Source: Nemophila menziesii
Lineage: Eukaryota; Streptophyta; Magnoliopsida; Boraginales; Hydrophyllaceae
Length of the DNA stretch: 64,000 nt
Assembly: GCA_029959085.1 (NCBI GenBank)
Contig: JARWIR010000001.1
Location: 20,761,730-20,825,729 of the forward strand
Reading direction: 5' to 3'
A program made the translations under genes and the position numbers. Below the pieces are notes generated by a model that was given only the letters and a program-made list of their open reading frames with translations, did no database searches and was not told the origin of the DNA. Position 1 is the first letter of the stretch, and each line of letters begins with the position of its first letter. Below, in pieces: positions 1 through 11,673 of the stretch.

Positions 1-600
1 TCTAAATTTTGTCTTATTTTAAAGTATTTTAGTAATTTTTTTTTCAAAGGTTAATGCTCAATAAACCCCTGCAGCCTTGTCCACTATCCCGTAAAAGGCA
101 ATGTCCTTTTTAAAGAAGAGTGAGTTATAAAAGGCTTCCCAAAACTCAAAATTTGAGTTCCGGGAAGCTTCCCGTAACTTAAAATTTGAGTTTTGAGAAG
201 CTTCTCATAACTCAAACGACTCTTTTTATGGGAAAAAAAAGTAAAATGTATAACATCTTTTATGGGAAAAAAATAATAATTATAATAAAAAGAAATTAAT
301 TCTAACTTGAGAAGTTTTTTAGGCATTAATCCTTTTTTCAAATCAAAATCCTAAAGAAGAAAGCAAAATTCATTGATTCCTTATTAACAAATAAAATCTT
401 CCACAACCCCTTTTAAGTCAAAGATCATTGTTTACATAAATATAGTAGTTTATAAAAGGGGCAATTATAGTCTATAGCCTCACAGCTTAGTAGTTTATAT
501 AGTAAGGCCTCTTTGATAGTCAACTAGTCAAAGCATGTATAGTAAAGATGGAAAGACAAAAGAGCCCTTGTAAATAACATTCTCTCTCCAATCACTCTCT
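1..600. other. AT-rich flank with three short palindromes
   Basis: No gene is recognisable. The only structure is the palindrome cluster at 119-220 (separate entry). The remainder is AT-rich with short A and T runs and no supported coding frame. Confidence 0.5.
119..220. repeat. three consecutive GAGTT...AACTC palindromes
   Basis: Three imperfect inverted repeats lie about 36 bases apart (about 119-149, 153-184, 189-220). Each has arms of the type GAGTTxxGGGAA and TTCCCxTAACTC; the second and third are centred on AAGCTT. The arms match those of the palindrome family at 31034-36000, so this is probably a detached piece of that repeat family. It could also be a chance cluster of terminal sequences of a DNA transposon. 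Confidence 0.6.
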
Positions 601-1430
601 CCAATCATGTGAAAGGGGTATTGAATCAAAACAAAAACCCCCTATTGGGTTTTTGTTTCAGAAAAGCTCTACCTCTCTCTATCTTCACTGCGTTCTCTCC
701 CTCTTCTCACCATAGCCTCCCACTGACAACACCCATAGATGCCCACTGCCACCACCCTGGCCTTCCCCCACCGCCCCTACCCCTCCCTCTGCCCACCTTC
801 TCACCTCCACGCCATTACCCGCTCCATTACTCCTCGCCTATCTTCCCACCATAACACCACCACCACCACCACCACCACAGATCTTGGCCTCCCACCCTCC
901 CCTCTCTCGCACCAACATCAGTTTTGGCCAACAAAAACAGACCTCGACACTGTGACGAAGTGAAACCACCCACCAGCAACACTAATGTGACGAAGCCAGC
1001 CACCGCCACTGCTGCGAAGCCAGCCACTGCCACTGTTGTGAAGACACCAGCGCTGCAGAGCGAAGCGAAGCCACCACCACTGCAGCAACGTTACCTCCAG
1101 CGCTGCAGAGCTCTTGATTTCGCCGCCCCAACGCCTCCAGATCTTCGTCGAGATGCTGCACCAGGCCGCTGTGAAGACGCCGGAGTAACCCACCACCATG
1201 AGATGCTGTGACGACGCCGGAGAAGAAGAAGCCCTCTCTGATTTCGACGCTGGAGAAGAAGAAGCCCTCTCTGATTTCACCGCTCGAACTCAAGAGCTCC
1301 AACTCCGATCTCCTCCAAATCTGATCTCCTCCAACTCCGATCTCCTACAACTCCGATCTCCTCCAACTCCGGTCTCCTCCACACCAACACACCACGACGA
1401 GATCTGATGATTTTGATTTTTTTTAAGTCG
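541..1430. other. GC-rich tract with codon-like internal duplications
   Basis: This island is much richer in G and C than its surroundings. It holds (CAC)n runs near 855-880 and two 33-base units containing GAAGAAGAAGCCCTCTCTG near 1216-1280, followed by repeated CTCCAACTCCGATCTC units to about 1380. Several short frames are open on both strands, but none has a recognisable domain, and the repeats are enough to explain them. A related GAAGAAG-CCTCTCTC motif occurs in the GC-rich element at 57011-58540. I treat it as transposon-borne or captured sequence, not as a gene. Confidence 0.4.
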
Positions 1431-3732
1431 ATTAGGTCCAGCAGTGTCCACCCGTGTGTTCCAGCATGGTTAGGTACAACCTATTTTAGTCCAGGCCGAT
1501 TGGGCTTTGATTAATTACTAGGTCCAGTCCATTCTCCTTGTTTTGGGCTTAGCCACACTGGTCCATACCCCTTAGGTCCAGCCTTGTAGGATCCAGTCTA
1601 ATTGGGTCTAGGGAATGTCCTTTGTTATTTTTTCAAAAATACATTTAGACATCTATACACTATTAATTATTATTAAGGTCTAGCCTGTTTTGATAGTTAT
1701 TATTAAGTCAGTTCTTTTAAAACAATTTCTTAATAAATGGTGTTTTTAGTAATCTATTTTTTGCCTAGTATATATGTGTAAAAAAATATGTAAGGTACAA
1801 ACATTAGGATACAAACCTTATGGTACAGCCCCTAGTGTCCAGTCTATTATGTCCAACTGTTTAGGTCTATACATTAGATATTAGAGATTAGTATGATTTT
1901 TTGTTTTAGATTACAAAAATGTAAACTTTAATCTAGTTTGTTACTTTTGCAGGTAAAAATTAAAAACTAATGAACCACTAATTACACACTAATTACAAAT
2001 AATTGACATATTTGCATGAACATGGACAAAAATCGGACTTCGGTACAGCCCCTCCTTAGACTTGGACAAAATCGAAATCTTGGATATATACAAAAAAGGG
2101 TACAACCCCTACTTTATTTGGACTATTATATGGGCAACACTATATAAAAATCATTTTACTCAACTTAACCATCTTAAAACCTAACATAGGTCTGTACCCG
2201 TGGGTACGGACCCATTCATTGAAAAGAACAACAATATTAAAAATAAATTACTGGAAAAAAAATAAGACAAATTAATCAAAAAAAATAGAAAAGGAGGAGA
2301 GAGAAACAGAGTGGATTATTAAACAAAACTTTGGTCAACATTTGTGTCAGCACAAGTAGAAGAGAGGGGAGGAGAGAGGAGAGAGTATAATAGTAAAGAT
2401 GTATATAGATATTATATCAAAAGACTTTATTTTGAACTATTATAAGAAAAGGTTGTATAACCTAATAGTTTTTCTAATAAGGCTGTAATTAGTAGAATCC
2501 TCTTTGTAAAATATTAGTTAAGTGATAACAATTTATCATGATATTAGGGATGTATCACATGAACGATTGGATTAACACATATTCACAATTTTGCAACTCG
2601 ATGGTTTTGTCAATCTAGAATTAATTTTTTTACTATGATTTGGACACCGTCTCAAATTTCTTTTGGGATTTATTTACTCTATACTCAACTTTGTCCAGTC
2701 TTATTTGTCTGTTTTGTTAAGCATAAAAAATTTCTATTTATAAAATTACTTATATTTAATACATATACGATTATTTATTAGTCTATTCTTTTTACTATTT
2801 AACTTAGATAATATTGTAAAAATTAGAAAATTGCGTCTTTATATTATAAAATAATAAAAAATATATGATATTATATTAGAAAGGTTGATAAATAAATTAC
2901 ACAAAAATATATATTTTAAAAGATAAAATTATTTTTTGGTAGATACAGATAAAAAACTGATTAATATACCCTCTATCTTAGAGTTAAAAGCGTTTCACCC
3001 GTTACTCCTAGATCCACCCCTATTGCAAATACATTTCTGATTAGAATAATAAATTAATTAATATATGTCTAAACATGGTCACAAGAGCAAGCTGGAACAA
3101 AATAAATTTTTAAAACCACATCTTAGATGTCATAATTGAGGTGTTGACACCCAACTTCTAACTATAACCTGTAAAGGAAAGATAATGTTTGTGGTACTTC
3201 CTATTTATTTCTTGGAGATAGTAAAATTAGGAGTGTTCTTCTTAAAAGAACTATTAATTCAGATATATTTTGAAACCAATAATTATCTGTATAATTATTT
3301 TATCTAAAGAAAGTAATTTTTTATCTGTATGAGACTATGAATGATCTTTTCTTTCTAACTGCTCTCTGTTACATCAAATTTTTTTTTTAAATAGGTATAG
3401 CATCTGGTGTGGAGATGTCCTAGCAGAATACTAGCATCTTTGAGCAGTAAAAGTACAATATAGAGAACAAAATCAATTGTAATCGATCATTCATTTTATT
3501 ATTCTTTTCACTTTCTTTTTTGTCTAGCGCCGACTTATCACAATGAAAGGTTGAAGCTTTTAGCACGCCGGCCAGAGGATAATTCCGAACAAGTTGTTTT
3601 CAAAAGTATAGGTTAAGTAAAGAAAATTAATTAAATATTAAACTATGATAAACGTGAAGCGACAATTCATTTATAATCCAATTAATAGGACAGATTTATT
3701 TTTCTCAAAATCCAATTACTACAGAGGTCTCA
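1431..3732. other. anonymous intergenic sequence
   Basis: No supported gene. From about 1435 to 1870 the string GGTCCAG or a one-base variant recurs many times, suggesting a decayed low-order repeat. A near-perfect inverted repeat, GTCTGTACCC and GGGTACGGAC, sits near 2190-2212. The rest is AT-rich. Confidence 0.4.
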
Positions 3733-4053
3733 TCCACCAATAATAAATATCTCCCAAGGACATCCGAACCGAAAGTGATGGCCGGTTTTCTCTCTAGGAA
3801 AGCTATCACCACCACCACCCCCACCACCACCACCACCACTAACAAGACCAACACCACTAGAAAAACCCCACAAAACTATTAAATTTCCAGCCTCAAATTC
3901 CTTTATTCTCAGGTTAGTTTCTATATCCCCTTACCTCCTTTTGTTCTCTGCTCATTACACCATCTCAGTTTCTTCTTCTCCCCTCCTCCTCTGTGTCACG
4001 GTGTTTTTGAGCTTTTGATCTTCATCTTAAATCACAAACCCAAAGCTGAAAAA

Positions 4054-5646
4054 ATGGATCCTAAACACAAGCTTAAACCAAATAAAATCATCTTGAAACC
4101 AGTCCAAAACTCAATCTACTCGAGTTTTGAAAAACCAAAACTCCTTGCTAAAATAATAAGCAACAAACCAGTTAGCTTCAATTTCTTAAGGAAAACAATG
4201 AACAAATCATGGGGTCTTAAAGCTGAAATATCCACTGAGAAATTGGGGTTCAACTCATGCTTAATCAACTGCGAAAATGAGGAAGACTACAATACTATTC
4301 TCAACAAACGGCCATGGAACCTCGCTGGAAAACACGTCTTGATACAAGAATGGAAAAGTAATGAAGGCTTAGCAATAGAGAATCAAAATAACACTATATT
4401 TTGGGTTCAAATCCATGGATTACCAGGAAATTACATATCAACTGATAATGTAGAAATGATTGCTAAAAAGTATGGAAGAGTTTTAGACATTCAACTACCT
4501 CCGATAGCAACATTCAAAGAGATCAGTTACTGTAGAGCAAGAATTGAATGGAATGTAAATCAACCACTAATCTCAACATACTCGTTCAACATCTCAGAAT
4601 TCAGAAGTCTCAATGGTCTACTCAAATTTGAACGATTAGGAGAATTCTGTTTTCAATGTGGACTGATTGATCATACGGAAAATGAATGCAGCAACAAAAA
4701 CAAGTTAAAAAAAAGAATTGGAAAATGGGTTCACGGAATAGAACGAGATTTCAAAGAGATGGATAAACAATCAACAGGCTTCACATTCAAAGCAATGGAA
4801 ATTCAAAAAAAAGAAAACTCGGTGAGTCGAGGAGAGACCGAGTCAAAGAATCACCAAAAGGACACCCGATTCCAACTCGGTACAATTCGGAAGGACAAAA
4901 GGATAGAAAACAACAAAAATGGAAAAGACAAAAAAGAGGACGAGGTGGTTATGGTTACTGAAGGACTGATGAAAGAGATGGAGTTCGACAAAATTGCTGT
5001 ACCAACAAACAACATTTTCGGAGCGTTTATGCAGATAAGCCAAATAAAAGAAGTGGACCCACAAACCCCAAACCCAAATCAAAAAGAAGGAAATGGGCCG
5101 ATAGAACTAACTTTCGGGTCAATTGAAAAAAAGGAGGTGGCCCAAGCCCTATCAGCAAGCAACAAAGTGGGCTTTAATATACCACAAAATAATTATAACA
5201 TAGCCAGCCCAATTACACAAAACAAAACCCAAAACGAAAATACCCACAAACTAAACTTATCAGAACCAGAAACAAATATCCCAAATAACAAAATAGAAAA
5301 CCCTAAATCAATTGAGAAGCCAGATGTAGAGAACGTTATCGCACCATCACTAGTCACTGAAGAAGCTGAAGATGAAGATGCAACAATGGAGGAGATACAA
5401 GAACAACAAGACATCGGAACTAGGCAGCAGGAAAATAGAAGAAGGAGGATTGAACTTCAACTTCTACGAGGTGAAAAATCAAGAAATCAAAAAATGTGGA
5501 AAGCAAGGTGGAGCCCAGCCATGGGTACAGTCAATATGGAAAATCAATTGATGGAAGAGTCCAATATTGACGAAGACGAACAAGGTAAGGAATTTACTGA
5601 AAGGTCTTGCGGGATTGAACCAGATCAATCCCAAAAAGATCAATGA
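4054..5646 (+). CDS. LINE-A ORF1, DUF4283 and zinc-knuckle nucleic-acid-binding protein
   Basis: The frame is 530 codons from ATG 4054. It stays open upstream to a TTG at 4015, but the first ATG is the plausible eukaryotic start. The N-terminal part (about residues 30-140) reads as the DUF4283 domain of plant LINEs, with ENEEDYNTILNKRPWNLAGK and WVQIHGLP. A CX2CX4HX4C zinc knuckle follows at about residue 205 (CFQCGLIDHTENEC). The rest is a low-complexity, lysine- and glutamate-rich tail. In this family ORF1 binds element RNA and packs it with the ORF2 enzyme. The stop codon overlaps the ORF2 start as ATGA (5643-5646), which suggests coupled translation. No frame lesion was seen. Confidence 0.9.
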   Translation: MDPKHKLKPNKIILKPVQNSIYSSFEKPKLLAKIISNKPVSFNFLRKTMNKSWGLKAEISTEKLGFNSCLINCENEEDYNTILNKRPWNLAGKHVLIQEWKSNEGLAIENQNNTIFWVQIHGLPGNYISTDNVEMIAKKYGRVLDIQLPPIATFKEISYCRARIEWNVNQPLISTYSFNISEFRSLNGLLKFERLGEFCFQCGLIDHTENECSNKNKLKKRIGKWVHGIERDFKEMDKQSTGFTFKAMEIQKKENSVSRGETESKNHQKDTRFQLGTIRKDKRIENNKNGKDKKEDEVVMVTEGLMKEMEFDKIAVPTNNIFGAFMQISQIKEVDPQTPNPNQKEGNGPIELTFGSIEKKEVAQALSASNKVGFNIPQNNYNIASPITQNKTQNENTHKLNLSEPETNIPNNKIENPKSIEKPDVENVIAPSLVTEEAEDEDATMEEIQEQQDIGTRQQENRRRRIELQLLRGEKSRNQKMWKARWSPAMGTVNMENQLMEESNIDEDEQGKEFTERSCGIEPDQSQKDQ

Positions 5647-8600
5647 CACAGATATGTTGGAACTGTCAAGGTTTGGGCTCAGACTTGACGGTTCTAACAC
5701 TCAAAGATACTGTTGTTCAGTATCACCCTGAGGTAATCTTCCTATCCGAGACAAAAAATATTTCTTCTTATGTGAAAAAAATTGCCACTGATATGAATTA
5801 TGAATCTGCTTGCATAATAGACCCTAAGAATATGAGTGGGGGGCTGGCTTTGTTTAAAAAACCAAATATGAATATTGAAATACTTGAAGCTACTGATTAC
5901 TACATCCACTGTCTAATCAATGATGAAAATAACAAAAAATACTGCACTACTTATGTGTATATACCATCTTATGATAATTTAAAAGATGATGTCTTGAATG
6001 CTATATCAGAGTGTAAAAGATTTTTCCCTAATCTAGCCTGGAATATAATTGGCGATTATAATATGTATAGATTTTCGAATGAAAAACTAGGAGGATCAGG
6101 CCCTAATAAAAATAATATGGAGAGACTTAACAAGTGGCTAGAAAAACTAAAAATGAATGAATTGGCGACTAAAGGATGTAAATTCACGTGGTCAAACAAA
6201 AGAACCAAAGATGAACTTATAAAACAAGTAATAGATAGATGTTGTATGAATTTAGAATGGGAAAACATATTCCCTAATGCTTGGATTGTAGCCCTACCAC
6301 CTGTAGGATCAGACCATGCATTACTTCTCCTAGTTAATGAAGAAAAAAACATACCTTTACTAAAAAGATTTATCTTTTGTAAAACTTGGAATGAAAATGA
6401 AGAATGCATAAATATAATATATAAAAGTTGGTTAGAAATGACACTGATAAGAGGAAAAGGAATTAGTAGACTGAATAAAAAGCTGTTCATGCTAGCTAAC
6501 AAACTTACTGTATGGGCAAAAAAAATGGCTAGAGAAAAGAAAAACACACTGAGAAAAGATAATTTTGAATTAAAAAATATGATAAATTCAAGTGAACCAA
6601 TTAATTGGGATGTTTATAATTCTATAGTAGCAAGAATGGAAAAAAGATGGAAAGATGAGGAAACCTATTGGAAAATGAAATCTAGAATCAAATGGTTAGC
6701 TTTAGGAGATAGAAACACGTCATACTTTCACTCTATAACTAAAAGTAGAAGAAAAAGAAATAAAATCACTAGATTACTTAATGAAGATAATATATGGTTG
6801 GAAAGCAAAAATGATATTGAAAATGAGATAAAGAACTATTTCAATACAATTTTCAGTTCCAAAGGGCCTAGGGATTATTCATCAGTGATTCACACAATGG
6901 ATAAGTGTGTTACTGAAGAAATGAATAAAAACCTCACTAAGCCTGTTAGTATGGAAGAGGTTAAGAAGGCACTTTGGGACATGGGAAATGACAAGGCCCC
7001 AGGGCCTGATGGATTCCCAGTTCACTTTTATAAAAAATATTGGGAAATTCTGAAATTTGATATCCTAAGATACATCTCAGATTATCTCTGGAACAATGGA
7101 GATTTGTATCAAATAAATAAAACATTAATTACTTTAATTCCTAAAGTAGAAAAACCTGCAAAAATTACTCACTATAGGCCTATAAGCTGTTCCAATGTTA
7201 TTTACAAGATTTTAGCAAAAATCTTAGTTAAAAGACTACAAAATTACATGTCAAGTATTATAAGTGATACACAATGTGCCTTTATACCAGGAAAAGAAAT
7301 CACTGAAAATATATTATTAGCGCATGAAGTAAGTCACTTTTTAAAGAAGAAAAGAAAAATTAACAACCATTATATAGCAGTAAAAGCTGATATTGCGAAA
7401 GCTTATGAAAATGTGGAATGGGATTTTTTAAAAGATGCTTTAAAAAAAATGGGCTTTTGTGATATTTGGATAAAATGGATTATGGGGTGTGTGACTACAG
7501 TATCTTATAATGTGATGCTTAATGGTGATCAAATACAAATTAACAACCCTAATAAGGGTTTGAGGCAAGGGGACCCTTTGTCCCCTTTCCTATTTTGTAT
7601 AATCACCCAAGCTCTCACATCTTTAATTAATGAAAAAACAAAAAATAATCTGATTAGAGGGTTAAGAATGAACAAGGACTGCCCCACATTAAGTCACATA
7701 TTGTTTGCAGATGATAGTTTATTCTTTGTTAAAGCTGAAAAAGAAGATATAGAACAATTCAACATTATACTCAATGAATATAGCCATGCAACTGGTCAAA
7801 CTATAAACTTAAATAAAAGTTGAGTTGTATTTTGCAGAAACACCCCTAATGAAAAGAAAAAAGAAATTATTGATATCCTAAGAATGAACAAACTAAACAA
7901 TTTGGGGAAGTACCTTGGATTACCAGCGGATTGGGGTAGATCCAAGGTAAAGGCCCTAAATTGGATGATTGATAATATAACAACAAAAATGGAAAAATGG
8001 CATACTATCTTTCTATCGGAAGCAGGTAAAGAAACACTAATAAAATCTGTAATCACAGCTATACCTGCTTATACCATGTCGGCTTTCCTACTACCAATAA
8101 GTGTTTGTGAAAAAATAGACTCGCTTATAGCTAAATTTTGGTGGAACAACAAAAATATCAAAAAACAACATTGGATTAGATGGGATACAATGACCATTAT
8201 TAAAGATAGAGGAGGTATGGGGTTTAAAGGTATGAGATTAAAAAACATAGCACTTCTTGCGAGAAATGCTTGGAAATTTTTTAATAACCCCACATCTCTT
8301 CTAGCGAGGACCCTAAAAGGTCTATACTTTAAAAAGACCAACTTTATTGATGCAAACTTAGGTTATAATCCATCATGGGGATGGAGAAGCTTAATTGAAG
8401 GAAAAAATAGTTTTAAAAACGAGTTAATATGGAAAATTGGTAATGGTAAAGCAATTAACATTTGGAATCATAGCTGGATTCCAGGAATAAAAAAATTAAG
8501 ATGTCCTGAACATTGCCCCTTAACTAAGGTTTCTGAATTATTTCACCCGGGATCTAATATATGGGATCACCAAATATTATCACAATGGTTTGATGAAGAA

Positions 8601-9869
8601 ACAAAAAGCAAAATTTTAAATGTAATGACCCCATATCTAATAACAGATGATAATGCCTTCTGGATGAATTCTAGAACGGGTGAAATCTCTGCTAAAGATA
8701 TGTATGGTCATTTGAAGGAAATTGAAACTATAAAAGAGGAAAAACTAAAAAAGGAGGTACCTTCTAGCTCACATATAACCCCAAATTCGATTTGGAAGGA
8801 TGTATGGAGCCTAAAGATACCCCCAAAGATAAGGAATTTCTTATGGAAACTTTGTAAGAGGAAAATTCCTACAGAAGAACTAAAATATGCGAGAAAATGT
8901 GCAAAAAACCCCTTATGTAATGTTTGTGGAACAGAGGTGGAATCATTAGAGCATATGGTTTTTAACTGTCCCTGGGTAAGAGCATTATGGCTTATTTCAC
9001 CCCTACAAATGCTATCAAACACAAATATTACAGCCAGATTTGAAAATTGGTTTATAGAAATAAAGAAGTTGAATATGAAAAGAGATGTAAAAGGAAGAAA
9101 TCTATATGAATTAAGTATCATTATATTGTGGCAAATTTGGAAAACAAGGAATAAATATATATATGAAGGTTATGCTCCTGATCCAGGGTATGTTTTGCAA
9201 CAATCACTAAAAACCTATGATGAATTCTTATTTTCAAATAAGAAGAACTCTGAGGTTAAAGAAAATTCACCAAATCAAAATGATATTGGGGTAAATCAAA
9301 TGAATACTACTCAACAGGTAAAAGATAGAAACTCTAAACTGTTAAATACAAGAGTTATGAAAAACAATTCTGAGAAATGGAATGAAAAGTTAAGTAAAGA
9401 TTCCTTAATAGTAATATCTGATGCATGCTTTAAAGATAATAAAGCCTCTTCTGCTAGCATTTTATTTGATGAAAATAACAAACTTATACATGGCCATGCT
9501 TGGTCCTTCTTATGTAACAGTCCAGATGAAGCGGAGCTGATAGGAGTGCGCAATGGACTTTGCTCAGCAATTAATTTTCAAAGCCGGGATGTTCGAGTAC
9601 TTTGCGACAACAAAACGGTGGTAGAGTTGCTGAATCAAAACAAAGCTCCTACAAATGCGCGCCTTAAGACTTTTATTAATGATATTCGTAGTTTTTGCTG
9701 TAATAGATTAGTGTCTTTCTTCTTTATTAGTAGAATAGACAATGTTTTTGCGGATTGGGCTGCAAGGCAAAAGCTTTTGGGCATTTTACCTTGTAATTGG
9801 ATTGATAATCCACCCCACCAATTCGCTAAACTCCCAACCAACTCGCTAGTACCAAGTGGGGTTGGTTGA
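5643..9869 (+). pseudogene. LINE-A ORF2: endonuclease, reverse transcriptase, zf-RVT, RNase H; one nonsense codon
   Basis: One frame runs from ATG 5643 to TGA 9869 (1408 codons) with a single internal TGA at 7821-7823, just after the RT catalytic region. Domains in order: an APE-type endonuclease (WNCQG, SETK, IIGDYN, GSDHALL; about residues 1-230); reverse transcriptase with NDKAPGPDG, YRPISCSNVIYK, KADIAKAYE, GLRQGDPLSP and the active-site FADD; a zf-RVT zinc module (CNVCGTEVESLEHMVFNC); and a C-terminal RVT_3-type RNase H (SDACF, DEAELIGV, LCDNKT, FADWAA). Together these nick the target, copy element RNA and remove RNA from the hybrid. The stop splits the protein into 726 residues and a tail of about 680. 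The tail keeps the same frame, so no frameshift is involved. The product is probably inactive unless the stop is read through or the mutation is confined to this copy. Confidence 0.93.
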
Positions 9870-10045
9870 GAGACTATCCTATGTGTAATGACTTTTATTT
9901 CGTTTTTAATTTAATGCACTTTGACAAAAAAAAAAAAAAATCCACCAATAATAACACCATCGATTGAACTCTTCTGATCATTAGTTAGTATTAGAGTTGG
10001 AGTTATTTAAATACAATTCATTAGTTAGTACTTAGTACTTACTAC

Positions 10046-10843
10046 TTAGGCTAAGTCCAATAGGACCCCAATTGTAGCAAAAAGCTACAATTGGGGGTTG
10101 AACGATGCAAAAATCAGCTCCAACAGGTTCCAGTTCTGGCTATAGCCAGAATAGGGAACCCGATTTTTAAGAAATGTTAGCTACATGTGGCTAACCCCAA
10201 TCTCATCCCCAATTTGTTTTTTTAATATTTTATATCATTTTCATTAACCAAAACAACTTATTCCTAACAATCTATTTTATTAATTTAATACATATTTTTA
10301 ATAAAACGTCGTAATTAATCTACTTATATTATTAATAATTTTATTATTTGAATATTAATGACTTTGATTATATTTTTTGGATAAAATTTGAAAAACTAAT
10401 ACTTTTAAGATTCTCGTATAGAAATAAATAATAGACATATTATTATAAAAAATATTACGTTAAATAATAACTATGTTTAAATATTTTTAGTAATATTTAA
10501 TAAAAACTAATATTAAATATATCAATTTTAATTTCAAATATTTATATATAAATTAAAAATAATCATAACCATAAAACATATAAATAATTATAAATTATTC
10601 AAAATAGAAATATTATTAAAATAAATTTAAAATAAGATTGAGAGATTAAAATTAAAAACATATAAATAATTATAAATTATCTAAAATAGAAATATTATTG
10701 AAATAAATTTAAAATAAGATTGAGAGGTTAAACTTGGGAAGCTGCTGGAGTAAAACTGTTCTCAAAGTTGCTATTTGAAAGAAATACCCTGTTTGACTCC
10801 CAATTCTAGCTTTTTAATCGGGTAGCTGTTGGACTTAGCCTTA
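10046..10843. mobile_element. Tourist-like (PIF/Harbinger-type) MITE, copy 1
   Basis: A 792-base element (10049-10840) starts GGCTAAGTCCAATAGG and ends CTGTTGGACTTAGCC, an imperfect terminal inverted repeat. It is flanked on both sides by TTA (10046-10048, 10841-10843), the target choice of PIF/Harbinger elements. It has no coding capacity. It is longer than its two relatives (18213, 54435) because of an AT-rich interior with an 82-base unit repeated from 10577 and 10659. Shared subterminal blocks include AAAAGCTACAATTGG and GGGTAGCTGTTGGACTTAGCC-like ends. Confidence 0.8.
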
Positions 10844-11053
10844 GTATATGGTACATAAGGTTAAAAGTTATGTAGTGAAAGCAAGATTGGGACATATTGA
10901 AAATCCTGTAACAGAATACAAAAGTGTATGTAGGGATAGGAAGTGTTATTTTGATGTGTCCTTACACATTTTTGGTAACCTTTTCAGATGTTTGCAGGTT
11001 CAGTTGAATTTAAAGTACAAAGCATGTTATGCTTCCCTTCAGATTTTGCCTGA

Positions 11054-11673
11054 GCGCCTCTAGGCTTGCTTCATGTGATTGTTAATAAAACAAATGGAGC
11101 ACAACACAATTTTGCCGATAAAACAAATGGAGCACAACACCATATTGTTAATAAAGTTGTCCACGCAGCAGCTCTTTATCCTAGGCAGCAACATGACACT
11201 ACTTTAGCAAGGCTGAGGCATGAAAGGACTGAATTTAACTTTACAAATGGTACAGCTATTCTAGAAGGTACTAATAATATTAATAGTGCTACTGTTAAAT
11301 TTCCAATTATTGAGCACAACAGCTCTAATAATAATATTTCTACTCCAATAAAAATTAAAAAAGCGAAATCGCTTGATTTAAATTTTATTCCGGAAAGTGA
11401 TAGTAGTTGCGAGATTCGGGCTATTCGAGTAGGGTCAAACTCACGCTCCGCCGCTATGGTAATTTTCTCGGATTTAGAAGGGAATCGAAAAATTTAATTG
11501 AAGATTCCTTCGAGATGGTAGTGAGTAAGAAAACTAAAAAAAGAGAAGCGAGTTATAAAAAACTCACGTTAGCTAAAAATGAATATATGTGACAAAATAA
11601 GCAATTTTGGAAGGCACGTAGAGCTAATATTAAACGCTCAAATATGGGGAAACCCACTGCAAGTTGTAAATGA
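11054..11673 (+). pseudogene. LINE-B ORF1, C-terminal remnant
   Basis: The frame from 11054 to about 11497 shifts by one base near 11490 into the frame that continues with EDSFEMVVSKKTKKR and ends with FWKARRANIKRSNMGKP, a typical C-terminus of plant LINE ORF1. An in-frame TGA at 11590-11592 interrupts this tail. A 21-base stretch containing CAAATGGAGCACAACAC occurs twice near 11088 and 11120, giving a small internal peptide duplication. The DUF4283 domain is absent, consistent with 5' truncation. The final TGA (11671-11673) overlaps the ATG of ORF2 as ATGA. Confidence 0.75.

Larger units (their letters stand above)
3733..9954 (+). mobile_element. LINE-A: full-length L1-type LINE with 14-bp TSD
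   Basis: The element occupies 3747-9940. It is bounded by perfect direct repeats of TCCACCAATAATAA at 3733-3746 and 9941-9954, and ends in TTTGAC followed by about 15 A. This is the signature of target-primed reverse transcription. A roughly 300-base 5' leader with a (CAC)n stretch near 3810-3840 precedes ORF1 (4054-5646) and ORF2 (5643-9869). A short 3' UTR follows (9870-9925). The identical TSD copies and almost intact reading frames point to a young insertion. The only lesion seen is one in-frame TGA in ORF2 at 7821-7823. Confidence 0.95.

Noticed and set aside
609..1407. Overlapping short frames on both strands in the GC-rich tract
   Set aside because: They start at non-ATG codons or are repeats; no domain and no splice-consistent gene model.
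6056..6547. Antisense 163-codon frame opposite LINE-A ORF2
   Set aside because: Shadow of the real ORF2, which carries the domain motifs.
7821..7823. Programmed readthrough of the ORF2 stop in LINE-A
   Set aside because: The TGA is followed by GTT, not by a CTA or CAR-type readthrough context that I know, and LINE-B has no stop at the comparable site. A point mutation is simpler.
10848..11063. 71-codon frame before LINE-B as its 5' part
   Set aside because: No similarity to LINE ORF1 and out of frame with the ORF1 remnant.
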